Origin: Desulfomonilaceae bacterium
GTDB lineage: Bacteria > Desulfobacterota > Desulfomonilia > Desulfomonilales > Desulfomonilaceae
DNA: 54,410 bases
Assembly: GCA_031082285.1 (NCBI GenBank)
Contig: JAVHLK010000014.1
Span: 3,058-57,467 of the forward strand
Direction: 5' to 3'
Positions within the stretch are counted from its first letter, which is position 1. Every line of letters begins with the position of its first letter. This document shows, in pieces, positions 43,820-52,451 of the stretch. A program made the position numbers and the translations under genes. A model generated the notes under the pieces. It saw only the letters and a program-made list of their open reading frames with translations, did no database searches and was not told where the DNA came from.

Positions 43820-44815
43820 TCACCCACATGTACTGTTGATCGACCGCGCAACAAGATCCAGGGCCATCATTGCCCGAAGTGCCCGCTCTCCGTCCACAAT
43901 GGGCGTGCATCCCTCCCGTATGGCCCGAATGAAGTCTTCGATCTCAAGCCGTAGCGGCTCGTCATCCGGAACTGCGATCTCCTCGCGTCGTATGTCGCCC
44001 ATGAAGCAGACGTCCATGCCCTTTGTGGGAACGCGGTCCGCGGTGTACACCGTCAGTGAACGAGACAGAGTATCCGCGACGAGATACCGACCGGGAGTGG
44101 CCACGGTCGTGGTACGGACTTTTGTCGGCAGGCACTTGGCCGTCCAGAATGACGCCACCGCGCGGTTTCGGAATTCGATCACGGCATGGGCCGTATCGTT
44201 TTGAGAGGAATAGACCGGTCTGCCCGTTGCCGATACACGGCTTATGTCGGAATCCGCAATTTCCAGGGCCAAGTCGATATCGTGGATGAGGAGGTCGTAG
44301 AGCACGTCCACATCGATACAGCGAGAGCCGTCAAAAGGAGCCAGTCGACGGGCGTCGATCGAGATGATCTCTTCGGGCACGTTCCGAAGCATCTCCATCA
44401 GCTTGCCTATTGCGGGATTGTATCGCTCGATGTGTCCCACCATGAGGACCGCGCCCGATGCGCGGGAGAGAGAAAGCAGGCCGGCCGCGCTTTCCACATC
44501 ATGCGCGAGGGGCTTTTCCATGAGGACGTGAATGCCTCGCTCCAGACAAAGTGTGCCGATCTCCGCATGCCATGTTGTCGGCGCGGCAACGGTCATCGCG
44601 TCCACGTTTTCCAGAAGCTCTTCCAAAGTGGGGAAACTAAGGCAGCCGTGGCGACCACAGACTTCCGCCGCGCGCTCGGGGTCGGGATCGTACAGACCTG
44701 TGAAATGCACGCCTGGGTATTGGGACAGTATCCGCACGTGGTGTTGCCCCATGGTCCCCGCGCCTGCCACGCCTATTCTCGGATGTTCGCTTCTTTTTGT
44801 CATCACAGGAACCAT
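43820..44815 (-). CDS. Gfo/Idh/MocA-family oxidoreductase
   Basis: This is a NAD(P)-dependent oxidoreductase of about 330 residues. The Rossmann motif RIGVAGAGTMGQHHVRIL starts the protein, VLMEKPLAHDVESA is the typical EKP motif, and GHIERYNPAI and DLLIHDIDLALEI are family marks. Such enzymes act on sugars, inositol or amino sugars (often in envelope polysaccharide synthesis), but the substrate cannot be read from sequence. The start is uncertain: ATG 44815, ATG 44803 and TTG 44827 are all possible, with only weak ribosome binding sites. It is divergent from livK and convergent with hisG. Confidence 0.88.
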   Translation of the reverse strand: MVPVMTKRSEHPRIGVAGAGTMGQHHVRILSQYPGVHFTGLYDPDPERAAEVCGRHGCLSFPTLEELLENVDAMTVAAPTTWHAEIGTLCLERGIHVLMEKPLAHDVESAAGLLSLSRASGAVLMVGHIERYNPAIGKLMEMLRNVPEEIISIDARRLAPFDGSRCIDVDVLYDLLIHDIDLALEIADSDISRVSATGRPVYSSQNDTAHAVIEFRNRAVASFWTAKCLPTKVRTTTVATPGRYLVADTLSRSLTVYTADRVPTKGMDVCFMGDIRREEIAVPDDEPLRLEIEDFIRAIREGCTPIVDGERALRAMMALDLVARSINSTCG

Positions 44816-44912
44816 ACACTCACTCAATAGGTTCCGTCAAACCATAAACCGTTTACTTGCGGAGAGCCTTTATGCTTAAATGTGTTGCAGACAAATTACC
44901 GGGAGGTTCGGG

Positions 44913-46028
44913 ATGAAGAGAAGAGTACTGTTGGTCGTCATGGCCTTACTGGTCTTCTGTGCGCCCGCGTGGGCCTCGGAACCGGTCAATCTGGGCGTGT
45001 ATCTTCCCATGACAGGAAACGTCGCGGCTTATGGGCAGATGGCGTGGTCGGGGATTACGATCGCGCATAAGATGGAACGCGAGGTTTTGGGCCGACCCGT
45101 TGACCTGAAGTTGGTGGATACCAAGTCGGACAAAGTGGAATCTGCAAACGCGGTGTCACGGCTCATAGAGAGAGAAAAGGTTGTCGCCATAATCGGCGAG
45201 ATGATTTCCGGAAATACCATGGCCGGATCGGACCATGCTGAGCGGCGCAAGATCCCTATGGTTTCTCCGACCGCCACGAATCCCATCGTCACCCAGAACA
45301 AGAAATACATATTCAGAGTATGTTTTATCGATCCGGATCAGGGGCGCATCGCCGCGAAACTGGCCGATCAAGAACTCAAAGCCAAGACCGCGGCCTTGAT
45401 CTACGATATTTCGCAGGATTACTGCGTCGCCTTGGCCAAATTCTTCAAGAACGAGTTTGCCAAGACGGGCGGTAAGATTGTTGCAGAGACGAAATTCAAG
45501 ACCGGCGATCGGGACTTCACCCCTCAGCTGAGTGCCATCCTTGCAGCGAAACCCGACATCGTGTACGCACCGATCTATTATACGGAAGGCGCTCTTATTG
45601 CCAGACAGGCACGGGAGATGGGGCTGGACGTGCCCATACTTGCCGGGGACGGCGTCCAGGCGCCCGAACTCATAAAGATCGGCGGAAAATCCGTGGAAGG
45701 AGTGTATTTCACCGCGCACTTTCACAAGGAAATGATAGCCAACGAGCGCGGCAAGAAATTCCTCGAGGCGTACGAAAAAGAGACCGGCAAGTCGCTCGAT
45801 GCATTTGCAGCCATGGGGGCCGACGCATATTTCATTACCGTTGATGCGATCAGGCGTGCGGGATCGACCGATTCGACGAAAATCCGCGACGCGTTGGCTT
45901 CTACAAAGGATTTTGAAGGCGTCACCGGAAAGATTACCCTCAAGGACGACGGAAACGCGATCAAAGCCATGGTGGTCAACAGGGTCAAGGATGGGGAATT
46001 CGTCTATGTAACGACGATCAATCCGTGA
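44913..46028 (+). CDS. livK: Branched-chain amino acid ABC transporter, periplasmic binding protein
   Basis: This is a type I periplasmic binding protein of the LivK/LivJ kind, 371 residues, with a signal peptide (RVLLVVMALLVFCAPAWA). It binds leucine-type amino acids or similar small carboxylates and delivers them to the LivHM channel. The mature start EPVNLGVYLPMTGNVAAYGQ and the block AIIGEMISGNTMAGSDHAER are typical; the C-terminal part (VTGKITLKDDGNAIKAM) too. The ATG at 44913 is preceded by GGGAGG at six bases. Members of this family in anaerobes may bind other ligands (amides, aromatics), so the ligand is uncertain. Confidence 0.92.
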   Translation: MKRRVLLVVMALLVFCAPAWASEPVNLGVYLPMTGNVAAYGQMAWSGITIAHKMEREVLGRPVDLKLVDTKSDKVESANAVSRLIEREKVVAIIGEMISGNTMAGSDHAERRKIPMVSPTATNPIVTQNKKYIFRVCFIDPDQGRIAAKLADQELKAKTAALIYDISQDYCVALAKFFKNEFAKTGGKIVAETKFKTGDRDFTPQLSAILAAKPDIVYAPIYYTEGALIARQAREMGLDVPILAGDGVQAPELIKIGGKSVEGVYFTAHFHKEMIANERGKKFLEAYEKETGKSLDAFAAMGADAYFITVDAIRRAGSTDSTKIRDALASTKDFEGVTGKITLKDDGNAIKAMVVNRVKDGEFVYVTTINP

Positions 46029-46184
46029 TTCGAACAGCATGTGATCGCGCCTTGGTACAAGATTTCATAAGTACCTTTCCGTATTCCTGTGACAGCCGGC
46101 AGCGTCCCGGCGTCTCTGCCTCAGGGAGGATGGTAATAAGTACTTAATCATTTAAGGGCGTCCCTCATTTCCCCCTGAGAATGA

Positions 46185-46213
46185 TTGCTCGGAGAATAGT
46201 AGTATGTTATACC
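46185..46213 (+). promoter_or_regulatory. Possible sigma-70 promoter before livH
   Basis: TTGCTC (46185-46190), 17 bp, TATACC (46208-46213), about 100 bp before the GTG of livH. It would give livH a promoter separate from livK. The remainder of the 280-bp gap 46029-46309 shows no gene. Confidence 0.4.
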
Positions 46214-46309
46214 AATGCGCGTTCCGAGCAATTACTCTGGTTAAGATTTCCTCCTAATCACGATTCCGAACGCGAGGCATTCGCTTGCCGAGCGGGAACC
46301 ATCCGGTCA

Positions 46310-47197
46310 GTGGATTACGCATTCTTCCTCCAGCAGATCGTGTTCGGGCTCACCTTGGGGTGCTTGTACGCTCTGATCGCCATAGGCTACACCATGGTCT
46401 ACGGAGTGCTGCGCCTGATTAATTTCGCGCACGGCGACCTCCTCATGGTATCGGCCTACATCGCGTTCTTCGGTATTGTCATGTTTCACTTGCCATGGCC
46501 CGCGGCCTTGGTCATTGCAATCATGCTCACCGGTCTGTTGGGTATACTCATTGATCGGGGCGCATATAGGCCGCTCCGGAGAAGCCCGAGGATCAGCGCG
46601 CTCATTACGGCCATCGGCGTGTCGTTTCTCTTGGAAAATCTAGGCATTGTCATCATTGGCGGCAGACCCAAGTCCTTTCCCGTTCCGGAGATGTTTTCGG
46701 GGTACGTGGCCGTGGGAGGAGTGCGTATTCCGGTCTTGTCTTTCTGGGTTGTCCTGATCACGGCTCTTCTGCTCGTCGCCGTGGTATTGGTGGTGAATCG
46801 GTCCAAGATCGGCATAGCGATGCGCGCACTGTCACGCGATGTGGAAACGGTCAGCCTCATGGGAGTTGATGCGAATCGCGTCATTTCATTCACGTTTTTT
46901 CTCGGATCCATTTTGGCGGCCGTGGGAGGTATCCTCTGGTGCATGAAGTATCCCGCGGTTGAGCCCTTTATGGGGGTGATCCCCGGATTGAAGGCATTCG
47001 TGGCCGCGGTGCTCGGAGGTATCGGCAACGTGACCGGCGCCGCCATCGGGGGGCTTATCCTCGGATTGGCGGAAATCCTCATTGTGGCGGTCCGGCCCGA
47101 TTGGTCCGGCTACAGAGATGCAATCGCGTTTTGTATCCTCATTGTGATACTCCTGACGCGTCCGACGGGGATCATGGGCGAGGATCTGCCGGATTAA
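46310..47197 (+). CDS. livH: Branched-chain amino acid ABC transporter permease LivH
   Basis: LivH is one of the two inner-membrane channel subunits. The start MDYAFFLQQIVFGLTLGCLY, ALIAIGYTMVYGVLRLINFA and the C-terminal ALIGGLILGLAE-type segment (GAAIGGLILGLAEILIVAV) are family marks, with about eight hydrophobic helices. From the GTG at 46310 it has 295 residues, the usual length; the longer frame from 46181 adds 43 residues without membrane character. No clear ribosome binding site precedes the GTG. Confidence 0.93.
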   Translation: MDYAFFLQQIVFGLTLGCLYALIAIGYTMVYGVLRLINFAHGDLLMVSAYIAFFGIVMFHLPWPAALVIAIMLTGLLGILIDRGAYRPLRRSPRISALITAIGVSFLLENLGIVIIGGRPKSFPVPEMFSGYVAVGGVRIPVLSFWVVLITALLLVAVVLVVNRSKIGIAMRALSRDVETVSLMGVDANRVISFTFFLGSILAAVGGILWCMKYPAVEPFMGVIPGLKAFVAAVLGGIGNVTGAAIGGLILGLAEILIVAVRPDWSGYRDAIAFCILIVILLTRPTGIMGEDLPD

Positions 47198-47802
47198 GTA
47201 CGGGGTAACCGTTCACCGGGAAGAAAGATGAATGAACCACAAAGACACGAAGACACCAAGGAAGACCGGAGGAAAAGAGCGGCTGATACCCCACTGCATG
47301 TTTGACGATTTGATGTGTCGGTTTTCCCCGGGAGCGGCCCGAACCTGCGTTTGGATCCGGAAGTTCCAACTGTCGTAGGGTCCACCAACGGAGCATCTTC
47401 CTTGGTCGGCCGCTTCAGGGCCGGCCAAGAGAATTGGGTGTTTGCCCCTTTCCACCGGTTGAAACCCCTAGAAGAGGGCAGGCACAGGGACCTGCCCCTA
47501 CATTCGGGGGCGCTGGTCGGTCGGCACCCCGAACCAGTTTGCCTGTTGTCGGCCGAATCTGACGGTGTCCATCATAAAGATCTGCGACATGCTCAGGGAA
47601 CAATCCTGAGAACGAGAAGGATAAGACACCGGGCACGGAGGCCCGGGCTACGGGAAACTTCACGATGCCTTGCACCGCTTTCGTGGGACGGGCGTCCCTG
47701 CCCGTCATTTTCTGCGGCAGGCCGTACCCGCCGTCTTCCCGGCGAACAGCCTCTTGCCACGCCGAAGCGCGGAAGCCTGGTGATCACTAACCTGGATACG
47801 CA
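47198..47802. repeat. Mosaic of repeat-like palindromes between livH and livM
   Basis: These 605 bp hold no convincing gene. They contain a short AAGACAC-type tandem (47236-47261) and four separate hairpins with GC-rich arms: GGGCAGG/CCTGCCC (47476-47497), CTCAGG/CCTGAG (47592-47610), CCGGGC/GCCCGG (47629-47646) and GACGGGC/GCCCGTC (47687-47706). This looks like a patchwork of dispersed intergenic repeats, from my recall of similar motifs in other genomes. The block splits an operon that is normally continuous. Confidence 0.5.
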
Positions 47803-48882
47803 ATGGAGACCACGATACCATCAACCAAGGCCCATGTTACCCGAGATCGGTTACTCGCTGCCGTTGCCGTGGGAGTGTTCCTTGTGTTTCTCTGGTACGC
47901 GGACAACCACTTCAGCGCGTACAGCATTAGAATTCTCAACAATATTGCGATATTTATTATTCTGGCCGCGAGTTACAACCTCATAAACGGGGTCACGGGC
48001 CAGTTTTCACTCGAGCCGAACGCGTTCGTCGCAGTGGGTGCATACACGAGCGCGATTCTGACGCTCTCGCCCCAAGAAAAATTGGCCTCCTTCATCATTG
48101 AACCCATGGTGTGGCCGTTGTCGGTCATCAGTGTGTCGTTCCCCGTTTCCCTTTTGGCGGCAGGACTCGTGACTGCCGTGATGGCCCTCCTCATGGCCGT
48201 TCCGGTATTTCGTGTGAGAGGAGACTATCTGGCCATCGTGACGTTGGGGTTCGGAGAAGTCATCCAGGTGGTCGCCAACAACATTGTGTCCGTCACGAAC
48301 GGCCCGCTGGGACTGAAGGGGCTGACGCCCCATACGAACCTCTGGTGGAGTTGGGGAATCTGTATCGTCACGATTTTCTGCATCGTACGTCTGGTCAATT
48401 CGTCCTATGGTCGGGCCATGAAGGCCGTGAGGGAAGACGAGACAGCGGCTCAGGCAATGGGCATTGACGCGTTTCGGATCAAGACCCTCGCGTTCACGTT
48501 CAGTGCGTTCTTCGAGGGGGTCGCCGGAGGCTTGCTCGCGCATCTGATCACGACGATTTCACCCACGCTGTTCACCTTTCTGCTCACGTTCCATCTTCTC
48601 ATCATTATCGTGGTGGGAGGCCTGGGCAGCACGACCGGCGCGGTCATCGCGGCAGCGGTTTTCACGTTCGGCAGTGAGTTCCTGCGAGTCGTGGAAGAGC
48701 CCTTCAGTCTTTATGGATTCGACTACGCCGGCATTCCCGGGATGCGGATGGTGATACTGTCCATGATGCTCGTCGTGGTCATGCTGTTTGCCCGCCGCGG
48801 CATCATGGGAAGAAGTGAATTCTCGTGGCAATGGCTCTTCGAAACGGCCGCTCGAGTGAGACGACGGATACGGAGCGATTGA
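47803..48882 (+). CDS. livM: Branched-chain amino acid ABC transporter permease LivM
   Basis: LivM is the second channel subunit. 359 residues with hydrophobic helices and the family marks NNIAIFIILAASYNLINGVT, GDYLAIVTLGFGEVIQVVAN, GRAMKAVREDETAAQAMGID and IIIVVGGLGSTTGAVIAAAV. The listed ATG is 47803; a weak ribosome binding site precedes it. The livG gene overlaps its stop (TGATG). Confidence 0.93.
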   Translation: METTIPSTKAHVTRDRLLAAVAVGVFLVFLWYADNHFSAYSIRILNNIAIFIILAASYNLINGVTGQFSLEPNAFVAVGAYTSAILTLSPQEKLASFIIEPMVWPLSVISVSFPVSLLAAGLVTAVMALLMAVPVFRVRGDYLAIVTLGFGEVIQVVANNIVSVTNGPLGLKGLTPHTNLWWSWGICIVTIFCIVRLVNSSYGRAMKAVREDETAAQAMGIDAFRIKTLAFTFSAFFEGVAGGLLAHLITTISPTLFTFLLTFHLLIIIVVGGLGSTTGAVIAAAVFTFGSEFLRVVEEPFSLYGFDYAGIPGMRMVILSMMLVVVMLFARRGIMGRSEFSWQWLFETAARVRRRIRSD

Positions 48883-49649
48883 TGACGGACGTTGTGATGC
48901 GGATCGACGATCTCACGGTCACCTTCGGAGGGCTGACGGCTTTGAGCGGTCTCGACATGGAAATCCGCAAGGCTGAAATCGTCGGACTTATCGGGCCCAA
49001 CGGCGCGGGAAAGACCACCGCGTTCAACACGGTCACCGGAATCGTGAAGCCGGAACGGGGCACCATCACTTTTCAGGGCCGTGACATCACGGGATGGAAG
49101 ACGCCTCACATCGCTCGTACCGGAATCGCCAGAACGTTTCAAAACATCAGACTTTATGATGACCTGACCGTCGTGGAAAACGTAATGGTCGCCGGCCACG
49201 CATCGATTTCTTACAGTTTCCTCGAGGCGCTCATTGGTTGGGGACGGTTCGCACGGGACGAGCGGCAAATTCGTGAGAGCGCGGAGTACCTGCTCGAATT
49301 AATGGGATTGATCGACATGGCTCGAGATAAAGCCGACTCCTTGCCGTACGGCAGCCAGAGAAAGCTCGAAGTCGCACGGGCTCTCGCGCTCAACCCCTCG
49401 CTGTTGCTCTTGGATGAACCGGTTGCAGGCATGAATCCCATCGAAACGCGCGAGTTCGGCGAGCTCGTCGTCAGGCTTCTCGATGACTTCAATCTTGCCA
49501 TAGCGCTCATCGAACACGACATGGGTTTCGTGATGGACGTCTGCCACAAGATCAGGGTCATCGATCACGGATTTCCCATTGCCTGGGGCACGCCTGACGA
49601 AATCCGGCACGACGAAAGGGTCATTGCGGCATACCTGGGTAAGGAGTGA
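48882..49649 (+). CDS. livG: Branched-chain amino acid ABC transporter ATPase LivG
   Basis: LivG is one of the two ATPases of the transporter. Walker A GLIGPNGAGKTTAFNTVTG, Walker B SLLLLDEPVAGMNPIE and the switch histidine region ALIEHDMGFVMDVC are clear. The signature is the LivG form (LPYGSQRKLEVARAL), not LSGGQ, which is normal for this subfamily. The ATG at 48882 follows GGAG at six bases and overlaps the livM stop; 255 residues. Confidence 0.95.
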   Translation: MTDVVMRIDDLTVTFGGLTALSGLDMEIRKAEIVGLIGPNGAGKTTAFNTVTGIVKPERGTITFQGRDITGWKTPHIARTGIARTFQNIRLYDDLTVVENVMVAGHASISYSFLEALIGWGRFARDERQIRESAEYLLELMGLIDMARDKADSLPYGSQRKLEVARALALNPSLLLLDEPVAGMNPIETREFGELVVRLLDDFNLAIALIEHDMGFVMDVCHKIRVIDHGFPIAWGTPDEIRHDERVIAAYLGKE

Positions 49650-49668
49650 CGCGGGGCAGGAGAACTTC

Positions 49669-50385
49669 ATGCTGGAAATCGAGGAGCTTCACGTACGGTA
49701 CGGGGGAATCGCGGCACTAAGAGGGATTAGCCTGAGCGTGGCCGAGAAGAAAATCGTGAGCCTTCTCGGCGCGAACGGCGCGGGTAAGAGTACCACCGTC
49801 AGAGCCGTATCGGGCATCGTTCCCATCAGTTCCGGAAACGTGGCCTTCAAGGGTCGGTCGTTAAGAGGACTGCCTCCTCACGAGATCCAGCGGCTTGGTC
49901 TGGTCCACGTTCCGGAGGGCCGAAAGATCTTTGCCAACCTCACCGTGCGAGAGAACCTTGTCATGGGAGCGTACAACAACCAGGACAAGGACGACGTAAC
50001 GACAAAGATGACGCGGGTCTTCTCGACCTTTCCCAGGTTGGAGACCCGAGCCCGCCAACTTGGAGGAACCCTGTCCGGCGGCGAGCAGCAGATGCTGGCC
50101 ATCGGAAGGGCTCTCATGTCAAGCCCGAAGCTGCTCATGATGGACGAGCCGTCACTGGGCTTGGCTCCGTTGGTGACGGCCGAGGTGTTTCGTGTCATCG
50201 AAGAGATTCGAAGCGAGGGGATCACCATTTTCCTGATCGAGCAAAACGCCGACGCGGCGCTCAAGATCGCAGACTATGCATACCTTCTGGAGACCGGTTC
50301 GGTGGTTCTGGAAGGATCCGGCATGGAATTGCTCGACAATCCGAAAGTCCGAGAAGCCTATCTGGGAGAGGCCGCCCGCCTGTAA
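49669..50385 (+). CDS. livF: Branched-chain amino acid ABC transporter ATPase LivF
   Basis: LivF is the second ATPase. Walker A SLLGANGAGKSTTVRAVSG, signature LSGGEQQMLAIGRALMSSPK and Walker B LLMMDEPSLGLAPLV are complete in 238 residues. The ATG at 49669 follows CAGGAG. It is 19 bp after livG, so H(possibly)-M-G-F end as one transcript. Confidence 0.95.
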   Translation: MLEIEELHVRYGGIAALRGISLSVAEKKIVSLLGANGAGKSTTVRAVSGIVPISSGNVAFKGRSLRGLPPHEIQRLGLVHVPEGRKIFANLTVRENLVMGAYNNQDKDDVTTKMTRVFSTFPRLETRARQLGGTLSGGEQQMLAIGRALMSSPKLLMMDEPSLGLAPLVTAEVFRVIEEIRSEGITIFLIEQNADAALKIADYAYLLETGSVVLEGSGMELLDNPKVREAYLGEAARL

Positions 50386-50710
50386 CCGCGGTCCGAAGTC
50401 GTGAGAAGTTCACGGAAATGAACCGCTTGCGGCAAATCCGCTTCAATGGTATTTTGATGCTTGGCGCACGGCGATACGCGCAACATCCTACTCTTGATCC
50501 CGCAGACAACCGCCTGAGAGGGTCGAGATGGAATGCCGGGAAGCATCCGGATTGTTCCTGAAAGTCTACTTCCTTCTCGTTCCCGGGCTCTGCCCGGTCT
50601 TTGACCGGGAAGACTGCTCCCGCGAGAGACTTTCACAGTCCGTTGTGACCGGCGGGTCATGGCGCTTCGCCAATACCGAACGAGGGCACTGTCTGCTTCA
50701 GGAGGACTTG
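50386..50710. repeat. Gap before the prenyl synthase gene, with a repeat-like hairpin
   Basis: 325 bp without a supported gene. The hairpin CCGGGC-TCT-GCCCGG (50583-50597) follows the core CTTCTCGTTCCC (50573-50584), which also occurs in the gap after hisG at 43623-43634. An open frame runs from 50528 into the prenyl synthase gene but has no domain before 50711. Confidence 0.45.
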
Positions 50711-51676
50711 TTGGACCTGCTCGATTCAATCCGATGTACGATGCTCGAACTTGAACGGGAGCTCATAGCACAGCTGACGAGCCGCGTTCCCGCAGCCTTT
50801 GAGATCGGTGCTCACATTATGAACAGCGGCGGCAAGAGGATACGTCCTCAGATGGCGATCATCTCCGCCAGGTTGGGCGGCTATGAGGGATTGGACGCGG
50901 TCAGGTTGTCGGGCGCAATCGAGTGCATCCACACGGCCACTCTTCTTCACGACGACGTCGTTGACGAAGCCGACACACGCCGCGGGCGACCTTCGGCCAA
51001 CACGTTGTGGTCGAACGAAATGTGCGTGCTGGCCGGCGATTTCATTCTGGCCAAGGCCTTCTCCGCCCTTACATCAATCGGGAACTTGAGGGTCCTTGAA
51101 ATAGTCTCCGCGACGACGGAACGTCTGAGCGAGGGCGAGCTTTTTCAAATGATGAACATCGGGAACATGGACTTGACCGAGGAAGAGTATATCCGAATTA
51201 TTACCGACAAGACCGCGGTCTTGATGGAAGCCGCGTGCCGTGGAGGCGCGGTTCTGGGAAATCTCGACTCGGAACGTGAGGAAGCGCTGGCGCAATTCGG
51301 CTTCAACCTGGGGATTGCATTTCAGATGACGGACGACGTCATAGACTACCGGTCCGACAGGCAGACCATGGGAAAGAATCCCGGCAAGGATCTTGAAGAA
51401 GGCAAACTGACTCTCCCGTTGATCCGTGCCTTGAGAAAGGCCGATGATGAGGAGAAGGCCGCGGTCGGTGCCATGATTCAAGAACGGTCGCCGTCCGACG
51501 AGGATTTGGCGTGGGTAAGGGATTTCCTTCACATACGCGGGGGAATAGAGGATACGCTGGAGATGAGTCGGCATTATCTTTCCAGGGCTTCCGAACATCT
51601 CGAAATTTTTCCCGATTCCGAAGAAAAGCAGGCACTCGCGAAGCTTGCGGACAAGATTCTTCACAGAACATATTGA
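50711..51676 (+). CDS. Polyprenyl diphosphate synthase (trans-type)
   Basis: This cytoplasmic enzyme chains isopentenyl units into a long polyprenyl diphosphate, most likely the side chain of a quinone such as menaquinone. Both aspartate motifs are present: LLHDDVVDEADTRRGRPSAN and FQMTDDVIDYRSDRQTMGKN, with GGKRIRPQMAI near the start. The TTG at 50711 lies five bases after AGGAGG and gives 321 residues, the usual length; the open frame upstream runs through a repeat-like hairpin. Chain length cannot be read safely. IspB or HepT-type is likely. Confidence 0.9.
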   Translation: MDLLDSIRCTMLELERELIAQLTSRVPAAFEIGAHIMNSGGKRIRPQMAIISARLGGYEGLDAVRLSGAIECIHTATLLHDDVVDEADTRRGRPSANTLWSNEMCVLAGDFILAKAFSALTSIGNLRVLEIVSATTERLSEGELFQMMNIGNMDLTEEEYIRIITDKTAVLMEAACRGGAVLGNLDSEREEALAQFGFNLGIAFQMTDDVIDYRSDRQTMGKNPGKDLEEGKLTLPLIRALRKADDEEKAAVGAMIQERSPSDEDLAWVRDFLHIRGGIEDTLEMSRHYLSRASEHLEIFPDSEEKQALAKLADKILHRTY

Positions 51677-51684
51677 GTGATCCT

Positions 51685-51713
51685 TTGACAACACATCGAA
51701 CATTTACTACAAA
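51685..51713 (+). promoter_or_regulatory. Sigma-70 promoter of the BamD-like gene
   Basis: TTGACA (51685-51690), 17 bp, TACAAA (51708-51713), about 34 bp before the ATG at 51747. Confidence 0.6.
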
Positions 51714-51746
51714 ACGATCGGACATTAACGGGCAGAGGGATGAAAT

Positions 51747-52403
51747 ATGCTGAAAAGCCTAATCCTCATGGTCTTGACTGTGATTACCGCAGGAGTCCTG
51801 GCGGGTTGCCCGTCGCTCTGGAACAGCAAGGTCGGCGAGGAGGCTCCGGGCGCCGGAGAACTGTACGAGAAAGCCGAGGCCCGCTTCAAGGATAAGGACT
51901 ATCCGGGCGCAATTGAGGCGTACCAGCGTTTAAGGTCGGCCCATCCGGATTTCGACAAGGCGCCCGAAGTCTCTATGAAGATTGCCGACGCCACCTACGA
52001 GAGCGGCGACCTCGAAAAGGCCGCATCCGCTTACCTTCAATTTGTTGAACTCTACCCAGGACACGAAGAGGCGGCTCGAGCCAAGTACCAAGTTGCGATG
52101 TGCTATTTCAGGCAGATCAAGAATACGGACCTTGACAGTCGAGCAGTGATGACCGCGGCCGAGCGTTTCAAGGCGTTGCGCGATAACCCGGATGCCGGGG
52201 AATGGGCAACAAAAGCCGGGGAAAAATTCGACGAGTGCATGAAGAAATTGGCGGAAAAAGAGCTCTACAAGGCCCGCACATACATCAGCATGGGCAAGTA
52301 CAAATCGGCTCGGTTAGCCGCCAAGCGGGTTCTCGAAGAGTACGGGAAACTCGGGCTGGACCAGGAAGCCGAAGATCTTATCAAGCGCATTAAGGGGAAA
52401 TAG
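51747..52403 (+). CDS. BamD-like lipoprotein with TPR repeats
   Basis: This is a 218-residue lipoprotein: a signal segment ends in the lipobox VLAGC (cysteine 21). The mature part has tetratricopeptide repeats of the outer-membrane assembly type (AGELYEKAEARFKDKDYPGA, EVSMKIADATYESGDLEKAA, ARAKYQVAMCYFRQIKNTDL, YKARTYISMGKYKSARLAAK), matching the five-repeat BamD scaffold. BamD helps BamA insert beta-barrel proteins. It starts behind GAGGGA with its own promoter. The length is slightly below typical BamD (about 240), so a related TPR lipoprotein is not excluded. Confidence 0.8.
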   Translation: MLKSLILMVLTVITAGVLAGCPSLWNSKVGEEAPGAGELYEKAEARFKDKDYPGAIEAYQRLRSAHPDFDKAPEVSMKIADATYESGDLEKAASAYLQFVELYPGHEEAARAKYQVAMCYFRQIKNTDLDSRAVMTAAERFKALRDNPDAGEWATKAGEKFDECMKKLAEKELYKARTYISMGKYKSARLAAKRVLEEYGKLGLDQEAEDLIKRIKGK

Positions 52404-52451
52404 CCGGGCGAGGCTTATGGCGCTCTCAGCCTTCCACTCGGCTCGCCGCGG

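Noticed and set aside
47213-47986. Open frames of 80-220 residues in the livH-livM gap
   Set aside because: They run through palindromic repeat-like sequence and into livM in the wrong frame; no gene-like translation.
48882-49649. Altered ABC signature (LPYGSQ) in LivG
   Set aside because: This form is normal for LivG subunits, unlike the LTDGE of the first gene in the window.
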